Notes: generated by a model from the letters alone, not told the origin. Positions 8,453 to 18,378 are shown, numbered from the stretch's first letter. The stretch is DNA of 64,000 nucleotides from Clostridium sp. Marseille-P299 (GCF_900078195.1 NZ_FJVE01000007.1:1736001-1800000); one strand, 5' to 3'. Numbers and translations: made by a program.

Positions 8453-8671
8453 CTACGACAAATAGGATTCTATTTTACAACCTACTTGTTCAATTCCTTG
8501 CCGAATACTATTTTCATCTGTTAATTTATTATTATAGCCTACCTCAATCGTTCCTCTACCTAAATCAACATTTACCATTTTAATACCTTCGATTTTGTCT
8601 AGCACATTTTTCACTTGTGTTTTTGTCTGTGAATTTTGTAAGCCGTTAACTTCATAATGAACTTTATTCAT
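8453..8671 (-). CDS. small HMA-fold protein lacking the metal-binding cysteines
   Basis: 72 residues, start ATG at 8669-8671 behind AAGGAGGG. The pattern (V-N-G-L-x7-VKNVLDKIEGI, then VNVDLGRGTIEVGY, and a final IEQVGCKIESYL) is that of a ferredoxin-like heavy-metal-associated domain as in CopZ. Where CopZ has GMxCxxC this protein has GLQNSQTKT, so both metal ligands are missing. One Cys remains near the end. It may have lost copper binding or bind another partner. It ends five bases from the shared terminator. Confidence 0.65.
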   Translation of the reverse strand: MNKVHYEVNGLQNSQTKTQVKNVLDKIEGIKMVNVDLGRGTIEVGYNNKLTDENSIRQGIEQVGCKIESYLS

Positions 8672-8882
8672 AGAGCCCTCCTTATAAATAAATATCATGT
8701 GAATTTACTTACATTATTGCAGCATCATACCATTTTACAATTCCAGTATTCTTCGACATATAAATCCTTTCTTTCATACGAATGATAAGAGATACTTAAT
8801 TGTAACAAATAGCATATACTTATTATCTGCATATAAAAAGTTTTCAGTATGGTAATAATAATACGAAAAGGATATGCAATAT

Positions 8883-9302
8883 TTACTGCATTAGATCAAT
8901 AAAGACATCAACGACATTACTCTTGTTAGTTATTAGATAAAAAACCTCGAACTCTTTTTTATGGATACATTCAGTATGAGAAAACATCTTATGCCCGAAG
9001 TAAGTTATATATTTTTCAGATGTATTAAATCTTGATACATCGATAGTATATTGAATAATGCTACCATCAAATTGTAAAATCGACGTTGTTGCTTTACTGT
9101 CAATTTCAAATTTTGTTATTCTAATTTTATCTAAAATTCCCTTTTCAAAATTTTCAATAAAATTAATGAAACGCTCCGTATTGTAGGAGTTCAATTGATC
9201 ATGAATTATGTCATTATTGCGAAGGGCTATATCAATTGTATAATTGATAGGTAATAATGATAATTCATTTTCAAGTGAATAATCGTTAATATAATTTTCC
9301 AT
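8883..9302 (-). CDS. hypothetical protein, possibly DUF4362-like
   Basis: 139 residues, no signal peptide or membrane segment. The middle part (FINFIENFEKGILDKIRITK, then ILQFDGSIIQYTIDVSRF) resembles the DUF4362 family of small Firmicutes proteins, in which a similar FV/ENV-K-DKIRI segment is followed by an acidic beta hairpin. I cannot confirm this without a profile search. It is transcribed divergently from the acetyltransferase at 9501. The 198-bp space between holds the short hairpin CAAGCA-AGTAA-TGCTTG (9357-9373). Confidence 0.6.
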   Translation of the reverse strand: MENYINDYSLENELSLLPINYTIDIALRNNDIIHDQLNSYNTERFINFIENFEKGILDKIRITKFEIDSKATTSILQFDGSIIQYTIDVSRFNTSEKYITYFGHKMFSHTECIHKKEFEVFYLITNKSNVVDVFIDLMQ

Positions 9303-9500
9303 TTTTAAAATTCAATTCATTTTTTATTAGCATATTCATTGATCATTACTTTATGACAAGCAAGTAATGCTTGATTTTCATTAAATTAGAAACCAATGCT
9401 TGAAATGTTAATGAGTCCATAGTAAAATATGGTAATATAAAATGACAAATATAGGAAAAACTTTCTGCTATCATTTGTAGACTAGCGTTTGGAGGAATTA

Positions 9501-10409
9501 ATGAATTACACATTAAAAGAAAATATAAAGAGACAGACTATTGAAGCATATGATACGGAAAACAATTTGGTAGGAGAAGCGTTACTTTCACCATTTTTCC
9601 CGTCTGATTTATATGACAATCCGAGATTAAATATCTATTTTAACATTGAAGTTAAAGATATTGAAAATAAGGATGATATAAAAAATCAATTATTTGATGA
9701 GATAATGAAACGTTCAAAAGAATTAAAATTAGAATATAATGGCCATGATGTGAAAGTATATCATTGTTGTTTTCCAGATAATATTGAAAATATAGAATAT
9801 TATTCCGCAAAACCTGGATTTCAACACGACGAAGGTATGTACATAATTAAGAAAGATATTTCAGAAGAGAATTTTAACATTCCTGATACAAATGATGTGG
9901 TAGAACTTACACAATTTAAAGGTATAACACACTCTAAAGATATGACACAAATTGGAGATATGACACAAAATAATAGTGGTGTAAATTATATAAAATTAAA
10001 TTTTCAAACAGAAGATGAGATGTTGCAGTTAATTCAAGAACAACATAAAGTCTTTAAAAATGGTTATTCCATTGAGGATTTAAAGGAAATCAAAGAAACA
10101 AAGCAATGGTTTAGTATAGCTGCAAAACATAATGGATTTTTAGTTGGAAATGTTATTATGATTGTAAAAGAAGATGAAAATAACAATAAGTACGGTTGGG
10201 TGGATGATTTTTTTGTTTCTAAAGAATTTCGTAAAAATGGGATAGGTAAAAATTTGCTTCTTAGAGCATTGAAAGAGCTCAAATCATTACATGTTTTTGA
10301 ATCAAGACTAGAAGTATGGAGTTCTAATGTTAGAGCGATGTCTTTATACCAAAGCCTTGGATATCGATTTTATAAAGAAACTGAGTGTGCAATTGGTATG
10401 TTTCTTTAG
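9501..10409 (+). CDS. GNAT-family N-acetyltransferase, two-domain
   Basis: 302 residues from ATG 9501, preceded by GGAGGAA. The C-terminal half carries the acetyl-CoA binding signature: DDFFVSKEFRKNGIGKNLLLRALKEL (with G-I-G-K in the loop), then LEVWSSNVRAMSLYQSLGYRFY, as in GNAT enzymes. The N-terminal half is a divergent, probably non-catalytic GNAT-like domain, giving the tandem layout seen in several Firmicutes proteins. A short TH/TQ repeat (MTQIGDMTQ) lies at the join. The acceptor substrate is unknown. It precedes the XRE-methyltransferase gene, separated from it by a large inverted repeat. Confidence 0.82.
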   Translation: MNYTLKENIKRQTIEAYDTENNLVGEALLSPFFPSDLYDNPRLNIYFNIEVKDIENKDDIKNQLFDEIMKRSKELKLEYNGHDVKVYHCCFPDNIENIEYYSAKPGFQHDEGMYIIKKDISEENFNIPDTNDVVELTQFKGITHSKDMTQIGDMTQNNSGVNYIKLNFQTEDEMLQLIQEQHKVFKNGYSIEDLKEIKETKQWFSIAAKHNGFLVGNVIMIVKEDENNNKYGWVDDFFVSKEFRKNGIGKNLLLRALKELKSLHVFESRLEVWSSNVRAMSLYQSLGYRFYKETECAIGMFL

Positions 10410-10455
10410 ATGTTTTATCAACCACTGACCGATAAAGTTCGAATCTTACGTGATA

Positions 10456-10497
10456 GTATTTTATGCGTAAAATGCTATACTTTTACGTATAAAATAC
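10456..10497. promoter_or_regulatory. paired palindromic operator upstream of XRE gene
   Basis: A 17-bp inverted repeat (10456-10472 with 10481-10497, one G-U, 8-base spacer) ends three bases before the ribosome binding site of the XRE-methyltransferase gene. It can also be read as two quasi-palindromes in tandem, TTTTATGCGTAAAA (10459-10472) and TTTTACGTATAAAA (10481-10494), 22 bp apart, i.e. two DNA turns. That is the layout expected of an autoregulatory operator. As RNA it could also end the acetyltransferase transcript. Confidence 0.55.
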
Positions 10498-10510
10498 ATT
10501 GGAGGAATTT

Positions 10511-11628
10511 ATGTCGTCAATCAAACTAAGAATAGCAGAACTAAGGAAGTTTTATGGAATAGGTCAACGTGAACTTGCAGATGCTGTCGGTGTTACTTAT
10601 CAATCTGTTAGTAAGTGGGAAACTAATATTTGTATGCCAGATATTTATTTATTACCAGTGATTGCGGATTATTTTAAAGTTACGGTAGATGAGTTATTAG
10701 GGTTAAAACCAATAAAATATCTAGAAACAAATACAGTTAAAACAGATTCCTTAGATTACTGGAAGACTAAGCTTGATTATTTAAAACGTTCTCGAAGTTC
10801 CTTTTGGAATATGGACTATTTTCAAATTTTAATTGAAAAAGTATGGAATATCACTGAAGCCGTAGATATTATCGATTATGGTTGTGGGTTTGGTTATTTG
10901 GGTAGTATTTTATTACCTTTCTTACCACATGGAAGTACATATACTGGAATTGACATTAATGAAGCTTTTCTAGAAGAGGCTAAGAATTATTTTAATGAAA
11001 CTGAATTTCAAACCGAATTTATTCTTGAGGATTTATATACCTATCAGCCTAAGAAGAAATATGATATTGCGATTTGCCAAGCTGTTCTAAGATATTTTAG
11101 TAATCCAAAAGAGATTTTAAGTAAAATGAAGAATTCTGTTAAATCTGACGGTCTAGTGATATGTTTTGAAGTATGTAGAGAACTTGAATCCGACGGCTTT
11201 TATATAGACGGTATTGATTATGATTACTTATGCGCTAGAAATGGTTTTCAAAAGATGTGGAAAGAAGAATTGAAAGATTTTGGCGGGATTATGCAATCGG
11301 AATGCGTATTCCTTTTATGATGAATGAGATTGGGTTAAAAAATGTTGATGTAAGAATGAATGATAAAGTAAACTTTGTTACTCCAATATCGAATAATTAT
11401 GATGAATGCTTACAAAATTTTCAGCAATCCAATGGATGGAACAATATTATTAATGATGAAGAATATGAATCAAAGATATCCTTTTTTATAGGAAAAGGAT
11501 TAGATCGAGGAGAGGCAGAAGCTTATGTTAGAAAACAGAATGCAATTACAAATCATTTAAAGGCTAATAAAGATAATGCAAAATTTCTTCAATTTAGAGG
11601 ATTTCTAATTTCTTATGGTACGAAATAA
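10511..11628 (+). pseudogene. XRE-type HTH fused to SAM methyltransferase, interrupted by a frameshift
   Basis: From ATG 10511 (GGAGGAA site) the protein starts with an XRE helix-turn-helix (IAELRKFYGIGQRELADAVGVTYQSVSKWE, residues about 6-35), followed by a class I methyltransferase with motif I IIDYGCGFGYLGS and acidic loop GIDINEAF. The frame ends at 11320 as ...DFGGIMQSECVFLL. The adjoining frame continues sensibly as RDYAIGMRIPFMMNEIGLKNV to 11628. One base missing around 11281-11285 (TTTTGGCGGGATT) explains it: restoring a base gives DFGRDYAIGMRIP and a protein of about 372 residues. This could be a true mutation, a sequence error or a rare frameshift signal. Confidence 0.75.
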
Positions 11629-11789
11629 ATGATTTTTAAATTAGAAAAGGAAGAACCAGCATCTCAAAGGATAGTATAGGAAATAAAAGTTTAGCAAAAA
11701 ACTAGGAAATAATGATAAAACTTATATATGATAACTTGAGTAATGACAAATGTATAAATAGATAATGCACAAAAGTTATGGAGATAGGT

Positions 11790-12488
11790 ATGAGACGTAA
11801 ATGTAATGGATTTAATGAAAGCTTAGAAAATCAAATTAGGCTTTTACATGTAATATTAAAGGAAAACAAGGTATTATATAATGTTTTGGAACAGGCATCT
11901 CACTTAGAACTAAAGAATTATTATATTGGTGGGGGATGTATCTGTCAAACTATTTGGAATTATCAAAATGGAAATGATTTAATGTATGGAATATCAGATT
12001 TTGATATCGTTTATTTTGATAATTCAGATCTTTCCTATGAAGCTGAAGATAAGGTGATAAAAAGAACAATGAACTCGTTGATTCAAAAAATTAATACCTC
12101 GGTGATACAAAAAGTGAACACTTTGCCTATGCAAAAAACGAACGACTTAACGATTCAAAATCTACATACCATACCTCAATCTAGTCAAGTACATATTGAT
12201 GTCAAAAATCAGGCCAGAGTACATCTTTGGTATGAAGAACGTTTTGGTATTTCAATTAATCCTTATTTATCGGTTGAAGACGCTATCAATACTTGGCCAA
12301 CGACAGCTTCCGCAGTCGGAGTTAGATTAGAGAATAATAATCTAATCGTATATGCCCCATTTGGTTTAAATGATATGTTTGGTCAAATCATTAGAGCGAA
12401 TAAAAGCTTGATTACACAAAGTACATATGATGAAAAATGTAAAAAGTGGAAAAGTAAATGGGATACTTTGGAGGTTATTGGTTGGTAA
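11790..12488 (+). CDS. nucleotidyltransferase-like protein (COG3575/DUF925 type)
   Basis: 232 residues from ATG 11790; GGAG ends seven bases upstream, which makes it better than the ATG at 11778. The segment YYIGGGCICQTIWNYQNG followed by ISDFDIVYFDNSD is the DUF925/COG3575 version of the nucleotidyltransferase GG...DxD active site. The C-terminal WYEERFGI..., Y.S.EDAI..WPTTASAVGVR and FGLNDMFGQIIR are also family features. Between them an insert of about 32 residues is built from a degenerate eight-residue repeat (IQKINTSV-like). Members of the family act on unknown substrates. Confidence 0.72.
   Translation: MRRKCNGFNESLENQIRLLHVILKENKVLYNVLEQASHLELKNYYIGGGCICQTIWNYQNGNDLMYGISDFDIVYFDNSDLSYEAEDKVIKRTMNSLIQKINTSVIQKVNTLPMQKTNDLTIQNLHTIPQSSQVHIDVKNQARVHLWYEERFGISINPYLSVEDAINTWPTTASAVGVRLENNNLIVYAPFGLNDMFGQIIRANKSLITQSTYDEKCKKWKSKWDTLEVIGW
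12081..12176 (+). repeat. four-copy in-frame 24-nt degenerate tandem repeat
   Basis: Units at 12081, 12105, 12129 and 12153 encode IQKINTSV, IQKVNTLP, MQKTNDLT and IQNLHTIP. The Gln codon CAA is fixed and the rest has drifted. It sits between the catalytic DxD strand and the C-terminal half of the nucleotidyltransferase-like protein, so it probably expands a surface loop. Confidence 0.75.
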
Positions 12489-12611
12489 TTCATTTCGGAA
12501 ATTACATAATGATGATTTGATAATATAACTTAGCAAATTTTATTGGAATATTTTTTAAATATCTTTGAGCATTTTACTTAATAATAGGAAAATCATATAA
12601 CAAGAGTAAAT

Positions 12612-12649
12612 TAAAAAAGGACTTATGTCATTTAAAATGACATAGGTCC
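12612..12649 (-). terminator. intrinsic terminator of the lipoprotein gene
   Basis: On the reverse strand a 15-bp stem (12635-12649 with 12619-12633, one G-U) is followed by a TTTTTT tract (12613-12618 complement). It lies 48 bp after the stop of the lipoprotein gene at 12697 and faces the nucleotidyltransferase gene. Confidence 0.8.
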
Positions 12650-12696
12650 AATGAATATTAACGGGTTTAATAAAGACTTTTATTAATAAACTAATA

Positions 12697-13641
<945 letters not shown>

Positions 13642-13989
13642 AAATAACATCCTTTCAATAAAAAATAATGTAAATATATGTAATTTTGTTTTACCCCTAT
13701 TTAATGTCAATTGATTGTCAATATTATAACATTCGTATTAAATTGCACAAAAATAACCTAATATTTTATCCCTTCACATATCTTGTAACCACTTACATAA
13801 TGTGCTAATATCAAGTTAACAGGATGTATAAAATACTAGTTTAATTTATAGCGAATATATGAAAAGGAGGGTTGGGGTTTACAAAAACGAAAGATAAAAC
13901 AGAGTCTAAATTAGAAACATTCTACCTTTAATTATTCACAAACAAAAATTTAAAACGTTCTTAGGTTAAAAAAGCATTTCCACTAGCAG

Positions 13990-14043
13990 AAGCACAGAAA
14001 GTGTTTTTGTTCATGAATTAAGCCGCTAACGGCAGTATGGAGG
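13990..14043 (+). promoter_or_regulatory. two-hairpin leader ahead of pectate lyase
   Basis: The 407-bp gap 13642-14048 is AT-rich and should hold divergent promoters. Its end carries two hairpins, AAGCAC-AGAAA-GTGTTT (13990-14006) and GCCG-CTAA-CGGC (14022-14033), directly followed by GGAGG (14039-14043). From ATTAAGC through GGAGGTTA it resembles the leader of the ClC gene at 19535. A G-rich patch, GGAGGGTTGGGGTTT, occurs at about 13866. No recognised riboswitch class. Confidence 0.4.
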
Positions 14044-14048
14044 TTATC

Positions 14049-15062
14049 ATGAAAACAATATGGAGAAGGATAAGTTTATGTATTGTTTGTGTAATGTTTG
14101 TAAGTCTATTTCACTATGTACCTGTGAAAGCAGCGACTACATATTATTATGTTTCAACTACGGGAAGTGACTCTAATGACGGAACTACTAAGACAACAGC
14201 GTTCAAAACTCTTACAAAAGCGCTAACCAAGGCAAGTGCTGGAACAACAATTTTCGTTTTAAATGGAACCTACAGTTATTCCACTACCTTTAAATTAACA
14301 AGCAATGGTACAGCAGCTGAGCCAATTAAAATTTTAAATTATAGTGGACATGCTCCAGTAATTGATTTCTCTAGCCAAGAATATGCAGATAGCTCAAGAG
14401 GTTTTCAAATTTCAGGAAACTATTGGATTATAGCTGGTTTGACGATAACTGGTGCAGGAGATAATGGTATTCACATTAGTGGAAACTATAACCGAGTACA
14501 AGATTGTTTTATCACTAAGTGCGGAGATACTGGTTTACAAATCAGTAATGGTGGTTCTTATAATACAATCAATCGTGTTACATCCACTTATAATTATGAT
14601 CAGAAGACGAATGGAGAGAATGCCGATGGTTTTGCTGCAAAATTAAGCATTGGACCAGGAAATGTGTTTACTTCATGTACAGCGCTTTATAATTCAGACG
14701 ATGGATTTGATTTTTATGATGCTAAAAATTCAGTGAAAGTATATGATAGTGAAGCTTCTTATAATGGAGTCGGAGATGGTAACGGGAATGGGTTTAAAGT
14801 TGGTGGAAATTATTCCGCAGACAAACATTATCTCGAAAATTGTACTGCCATTGGAAATCGATCCAGAGGATTTGATCAAAATAACAATACGGGTTATATA
14901 ACATTATTAAATTGTACTGGTACAAAAAATAATGTAAACTTTTACTTTCCAACAGCACCAGCTTCAGGGAAACATAAATTTACGGGTTGTATCTCTACAG
15001 GTGGAGCTAGTAAAGATAAAATTGTAGGCGCAACAGTTACAAATTGTTCATTTTATCAATAA
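14049..15062 (+). CDS. secreted pectate lyase, PL9-type parallel beta-helix
   Basis: 337 residues from ATG 14049; the ATG at 14037 overlaps the GGAGG site. A Sec signal peptide ends near ...YVPVKA (residue 28). The body is a right-handed parallel beta-helix with many NGI/DNG turns. PL9 features are visible: ENADGFAAKLSIGPGN, then NSDDGFDFYDAK (the Asp set that binds catalytic calcium), then GNGFKVGG, which holds the presumed catalytic Lys. It would cleave polygalacturonate by beta-elimination outside the cell. It has no extra binding module, so it acts as a free enzyme. It is monocistronic, ending at the hairpin 15157-15195. Confidence 0.88.
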   Translation: MKTIWRRISLCIVCVMFVSLFHYVPVKAATTYYYVSTTGSDSNDGTTKTTAFKTLTKALTKASAGTTIFVLNGTYSYSTTFKLTSNGTAAEPIKILNYSGHAPVIDFSSQEYADSSRGFQISGNYWIIAGLTITGAGDNGIHISGNYNRVQDCFITKCGDTGLQISNGGSYNTINRVTSTYNYDQKTNGENADGFAAKLSIGPGNVFTSCTALYNSDDGFDFYDAKNSVKVYDSEASYNGVGDGNGNGFKVGGNYSADKHYLENCTAIGNRSRGFDQNNNTGYITLLNCTGTKNNVNFYFPTAPASGKHKFTGCISTGGASKDKIVGATVTNCSFYQ

Positions 15063-15156
15063 AACAACAAATCACATAAGAAAATGTAATTTTGTCGCAC
15101 AAATGAGAATTTGTAAATATGTGATATTAGGGGTTATAAGTGAATAATTAAGGGAA

Positions 15157-15195
15157 AGCCGCTGAATAAAATCTCAATGATGATATTCAGCGGCT
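15157..15195 (+). terminator. hairpin after pectate lyase gene
   Basis: AGCCGCTGAATA (15157-15168) pairs perfectly with TATTCAGCGGCT (15184-15195). The tail is ATTATATATATA rather than a T run, so termination strength is uncertain. Confidence 0.65.
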
Positions 15196-15367
15196 ATTAT
15201 ATATATATTGGAAAATTATTTAAATTGTTAAAATATTTGATGACATAGCATAATGAATTATTTATTGATCGAAAAGTACCTGTTTTTAGGATAAATTACT
15301 ACTAAATCTTATTACAGTAATGTTAAAATCTTTATAACGATGAAATGAAACGGGAGAGTGAGTATCC

Positions 15368-16234
15368 ATGCATAACGAAATAATGGCAGATAATAAAGCT
15401 AACTACGAGAGTATTAACTTATGTTTAAATCAGTATATAACAAAATGGGAACTTAGTGATATTGAAATTCTTGATAACAAAAGGAACAGCTTGGTTCTTA
15501 AATGCGACTCCGCCATCTATGGAAATGTGATAATAAAACAGCAAATGGACACTTCCTATATAAAAAGCGAATATAACGCATTAAAGGAATATAATCAAAG
15601 TCGTTTTTGTAAGGTATTTGATGCTGATTTAGAACATGGAGTATTAATCGAAGAGCAAATTTCTCCTGGAACTGAATTAAGAAAAGTGAAATCTCTGGAT
15701 GAAAGATTGATGGTATTTTGTACTTTATATAAGAATCTTCATATATTTCCTAAAAATCCAGAAATATATCCATCTTACCTTGACTGGGTAAGTAATGCGA
15801 TGAATTATCTAGAAGGATTAGATAATTATAGAGATTTATATATACACATGAAGGCCGCTAAGATGATATGTAGTGAACTCTTTTTTAAATATCCACAAAA
15901 AATGCTTCTCCACGGGGATTTGCATCACGATAATATACTGCTAAATCATAATGGAAGCTATACGATTATTGATCCAAAAGGGGTACTTGGTCATCCGATT
16001 TTCGATATTCCTAGATTCATTCTTAATGAAATGGAAGATGAAATAACTGCAGAGTTGTATGATAAAATTATATATGTAATTGATATATTGAGTCAGCATT
16101 TAAATATTCCTCTAAAAGACTTAAAGCAACTTTTTTATATGGAAGTATCTTTATCTGAAGCATGGAATGCTGAAAGCGGAGACTGCGTAAAGATGGAGAA
16201 TATCATTTTTGCACATAGAATTCTTAATTCTTAA
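15368..16234 (+). CDS. APH(6)/hydroxyurea-kinase-like phosphotransferase
   Basis: 288 residues with a protein-kinase-like fold. LLHGDLHHDNILL (about residues 180-192) is the Brenner catalytic motif, and IDPKGVLGHPIFDIPRF is the metal-binding Asp segment in the form typical of the aminoglycoside/hydroxyurea kinase family (PF04655). The N-terminal lobe has YGNVIIKQQ with the ATP-binding Lys. Family members phosphorylate streptomycin or other hydroxylated small molecules. Whether this one confers resistance cannot be told. The ATG at 15368 follows GGGAGAG. It is monocistronic. Confidence 0.78.
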   Translation: MHNEIMADNKANYESINLCLNQYITKWELSDIEILDNKRNSLVLKCDSAIYGNVIIKQQMDTSYIKSEYNALKEYNQSRFCKVFDADLEHGVLIEEQISPGTELRKVKSLDERLMVFCTLYKNLHIFPKNPEIYPSYLDWVSNAMNYLEGLDNYRDLYIHMKAAKMICSELFFKYPQKMLLHGDLHHDNILLNHNGSYTIIDPKGVLGHPIFDIPRFILNEMEDEITAELYDKIIYVIDILSQHLNIPLKDLKQLFYMEVSLSEAWNAESGDCVKMENIIFAHRILNS

Positions 16235-16414
16235 ATTAGATATTGAATACTTAAATAACATACGTTATAAGCTTTTCGCTTTGAATATAAAAGATTTCGG
16301 CATTATGTAAAGGAACCAGCATGAATACTTTTTTTCTACACATAATACTATAAAGTTTTGTTGACTATAAAGTCTTGTTAGAAAATAAAAGGAAAATTCA
16401 TACGGAGGTCAATT

Positions 16415-16699
16415 ATGAATAATGATGTTTTTATAGGTCAAGGCCATAACCCAAACGGCCCTGATATTCCACTTGGTTTTGGGATGCTCTTAGAAGGAGA
16501 GCCTGTCGCTAAAGCCAATTTCGGATCCTTATCAAATGCTCAAAAAGTAGAATTAATTAATTATATGCAACAAGCAAAAACAGGAGAAGACTCAGAATTT
16601 AGAGTAATCAATGCGGTACAGAAGCTTAAGAATCATCAAGAAAACGAATTAATTAATAAAACAAACCATAATAAAACAAACCAAGATAAGTTTTATTAA
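16415..16699 (+). CDS. small conserved hypothetical protein
   Basis: 94 residues, start behind GGAGG (ATACGGAGGTC). The N-terminal GQGHNPNGPDIPLGFGMLL and central FGSLSNAQKVELINYMQQAKTGEDSEFRV look like a conserved small soluble protein of Clostridia. I do not know a function. The C-terminal 20 residues are a low-complexity Asn/Lys/Thr tail (NKTNHNKTNQ). It has its own terminator at 16731-16783. Confidence 0.65.
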   Translation: MNNDVFIGQGHNPNGPDIPLGFGMLLEGEPVAKANFGSLSNAQKVELINYMQQAKTGEDSEFRVINAVQKLKNHQENELINKTNHNKTNQDKFY

Positions 16700-16730
16700 G
16701 AATAAAGTAAAAGTATAAGTGATAGCCTTT

Positions 16731-16783
16731 AATAAATAGCTTTCTATGTATAATAAAATATATAAAAGGCTATTTATTTTTTT
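16731..16783 (+). terminator. intrinsic terminator
   Basis: AATAAATAGC (16731-16740) pairs with GCTATTTATT (16769-16778) and runs into a T tract. An overlapping alternative, AGCCTTT with AAAGGCT, also exists. Confidence 0.65.
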
Positions 16784-16925
16784 CGAATCTAAATTAAATA
16801 AATTCATTCTTTTATACATTATATGTTTACATAATATTATTATGAACATTATTAATTAAATTATTACTTAGTACTTAAATGAAATAGCAAAAAGAATTTC
16901 TATGTCTTAACAGTATTAAATGGTA

Positions 16926-17040
16926 TTGACATTATTACTAATTAGTAATATGATGAATGTATGGAATAGAAAAAGCTTTATAATTTAAAGATGTAAGAGT
17001 ACATCTTATTTTTAAAAAAATATATTACTAATTAGTACTA
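16926..17040 (+). promoter_or_regulatory. pirin promoter with duplicated palindromic operator
   Basis: A near-consensus promoter TTGACA (16926-16931), 17-bp spacer, TATGAT (16949-16954). The spacer contains the perfect 18-bp palindrome TATTACTAATTAGTAATA (16933-16950). A second copy with one changed base is at 17023-17040, exactly 90 bp downstream, in the leader of the pirin gene. Between them lies the hairpin AGATGTAAGAGTACATCT (16989-17006). The dyad is of the size used by MarR/TetR-type repressors. The regulator is not in the immediate neighbourhood. Confidence 0.75.
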
Positions 17041-17123
17041 TTGTTTATTATAAGTGGCAAATGAAACATATATCAAGTACTTTTATAAAAAGTACGTTGA
17101 TTAAAAAGAAAGGAAGATGAAAT

Positions 17124-17969
17124 ATGAGTATTCGAGAAATTAAACGAACAGTAAGAGGTCAAAGAGCAGTGGATGGAGCAGGGGTAAATCTAGTTCGTGT
17201 ACTAGGTGGCAATGATGTATATGATTTTGATCCATTTCTAATGCTTGATGCATTTGACTCCGTTAATCCTAAAGACTATACAAATGGTTTTCCAATGCAT
17301 CCACACAGAGGAATTGAAACAGTTACATACTTAATTAAAGGTAAAATCGAGCATGAAGATAGTTTAAAAAACAAAGGTGTTATTGGAGATGGCGAATGTC
17401 AGTGGATGACAGCAGGTAGCGGAATATTACATGAAGAAATGCCGAAAGCTTCCGAGAGAATGTTAGGCCTTCAGTTATGGGTAAATCTACCAAAAGAAGA
17501 TAAAATGACAATGCCTCATTATTTTGATATTTCAAAAGATATGATTCCAGTTGTTGAAGAAGATAATGCAACCATCCGTGTTATTTCAGGTGATTATAAA
17601 GGCAAAGGAAAAGGTGTTGATCCAAAGTATGTTAAGGCAACTCTTTATGATGTAACTGTAAAACCTGGCAATACCATTCGTATCGATACAAAGCCAGAAG
17701 ACAATGTGTTTATTTTCCTTATTGAAGGTGATGGTAAAGTAGGTAATCAACCGATTGCAGAAAAAACAGCCGTTTTATTTGGTGAAGGTTCTGCAATCGA
17801 AGTATCTGCTACCGATAAAGAAGTAAGATTTGTTTATTTTGGTGGAAAACCATTAAAAGAGCCGATTGCTTGGGCAGGCCCAATTGTAATGAATACAGAC
17901 GAAGAGTTAAATGAAGCATTTCGTGAATTACGAAAAGGTACTTTTATAAAGCATGATATAGTAAAATAA
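17124..17969 (+). CDS. pirin-family bicupin protein
   Basis: 281 residues. The N-terminal cupin holds the metal ligands in GFPMHPHRGIETVTYLIKG (His-x-His) and in GSGILHEE (His, Glu), the pirin signature. The C-terminal half has the second, metal-free cupin with GKPLKEPIAWAGPIVMN. Pirins include quercetin 2,3-dioxygenases and redox-sensing proteins. In an anaerobe a dioxygenase role is doubtful. The tight operator in its promoter suggests induction by a small molecule or stress. It is monocistronic, with a strong terminator directly after. Confidence 0.9.
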   Translation: MSIREIKRTVRGQRAVDGAGVNLVRVLGGNDVYDFDPFLMLDAFDSVNPKDYTNGFPMHPHRGIETVTYLIKGKIEHEDSLKNKGVIGDGECQWMTAGSGILHEEMPKASERMLGLQLWVNLPKEDKMTMPHYFDISKDMIPVVEEDNATIRVISGDYKGKGKGVDPKYVKATLYDVTVKPGNTIRIDTKPEDNVFIFLIEGDGKVGNQPIAEKTAVLFGEGSAIEVSATDKEVRFVYFGGKPLKEPIAWAGPIVMNTDEELNEAFRELRKGTFIKHDIVK

Positions 17970-17976
17970 AGTAGAT

Positions 17977-18022
17977 AAAGTGGCTGATGCAAAATAGATT
18001 TTGTTTGCGTCAGCCACTTTTT
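17977..18022 (+). terminator. strong intrinsic terminator after pirin gene
   Basis: A 17-bp stem with one G-U (17977-17993 with 18004-18020, core GTGGCTGA/TCAGCCAC) is followed by TTTTTGCTTTATT. Confidence 0.9.
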
Positions 18023-18044
18023 GCTTTATTCATTTAATTCAATA

Positions 18045-18378
18045 AATTTATTTTTACTTATTGAATATTCATATGATTTACCTATTCCACCAAATACTTT
18101 TTCTAATAATGGTTCAAATACCAATACTTGTAATACCAGTATTTTTATTTAACAGAGCTTATTTATTTGAAAAGTGAGACATTTCAATCATTTATAAGTA
18201 AAGCATTGACAATTATAATAGCATAAACTATATAATAATTATGTATCTATTTGTAAAGAAATTCGATTTAGGGCAATGAAAGTTAGTTGTACATATATTA
18301 GGATATTAGGGTTTAAAGTGATATGTTTGATAACTAACACATTAATGTGACTGCAATTACAAAAGGAGAAGGGTTAAC
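18045..18378. other. gene-free AT-rich region before GH43
   Basis: No coding frame with a ribosome binding site. It contains AATACT-TGTAATACC-AGTATT (about 18123-18143), a weak hairpin, and several TATAAT-like boxes. It probably holds the promoter of the GH43 gene. Confidence 0.4.

Noticed and set aside
13861..14048. Cyclic-di-GMP riboswitch before the pectate lyase gene
   Set aside because: No GACGCAAAGC core or tetraloop/receptor pattern could be found.
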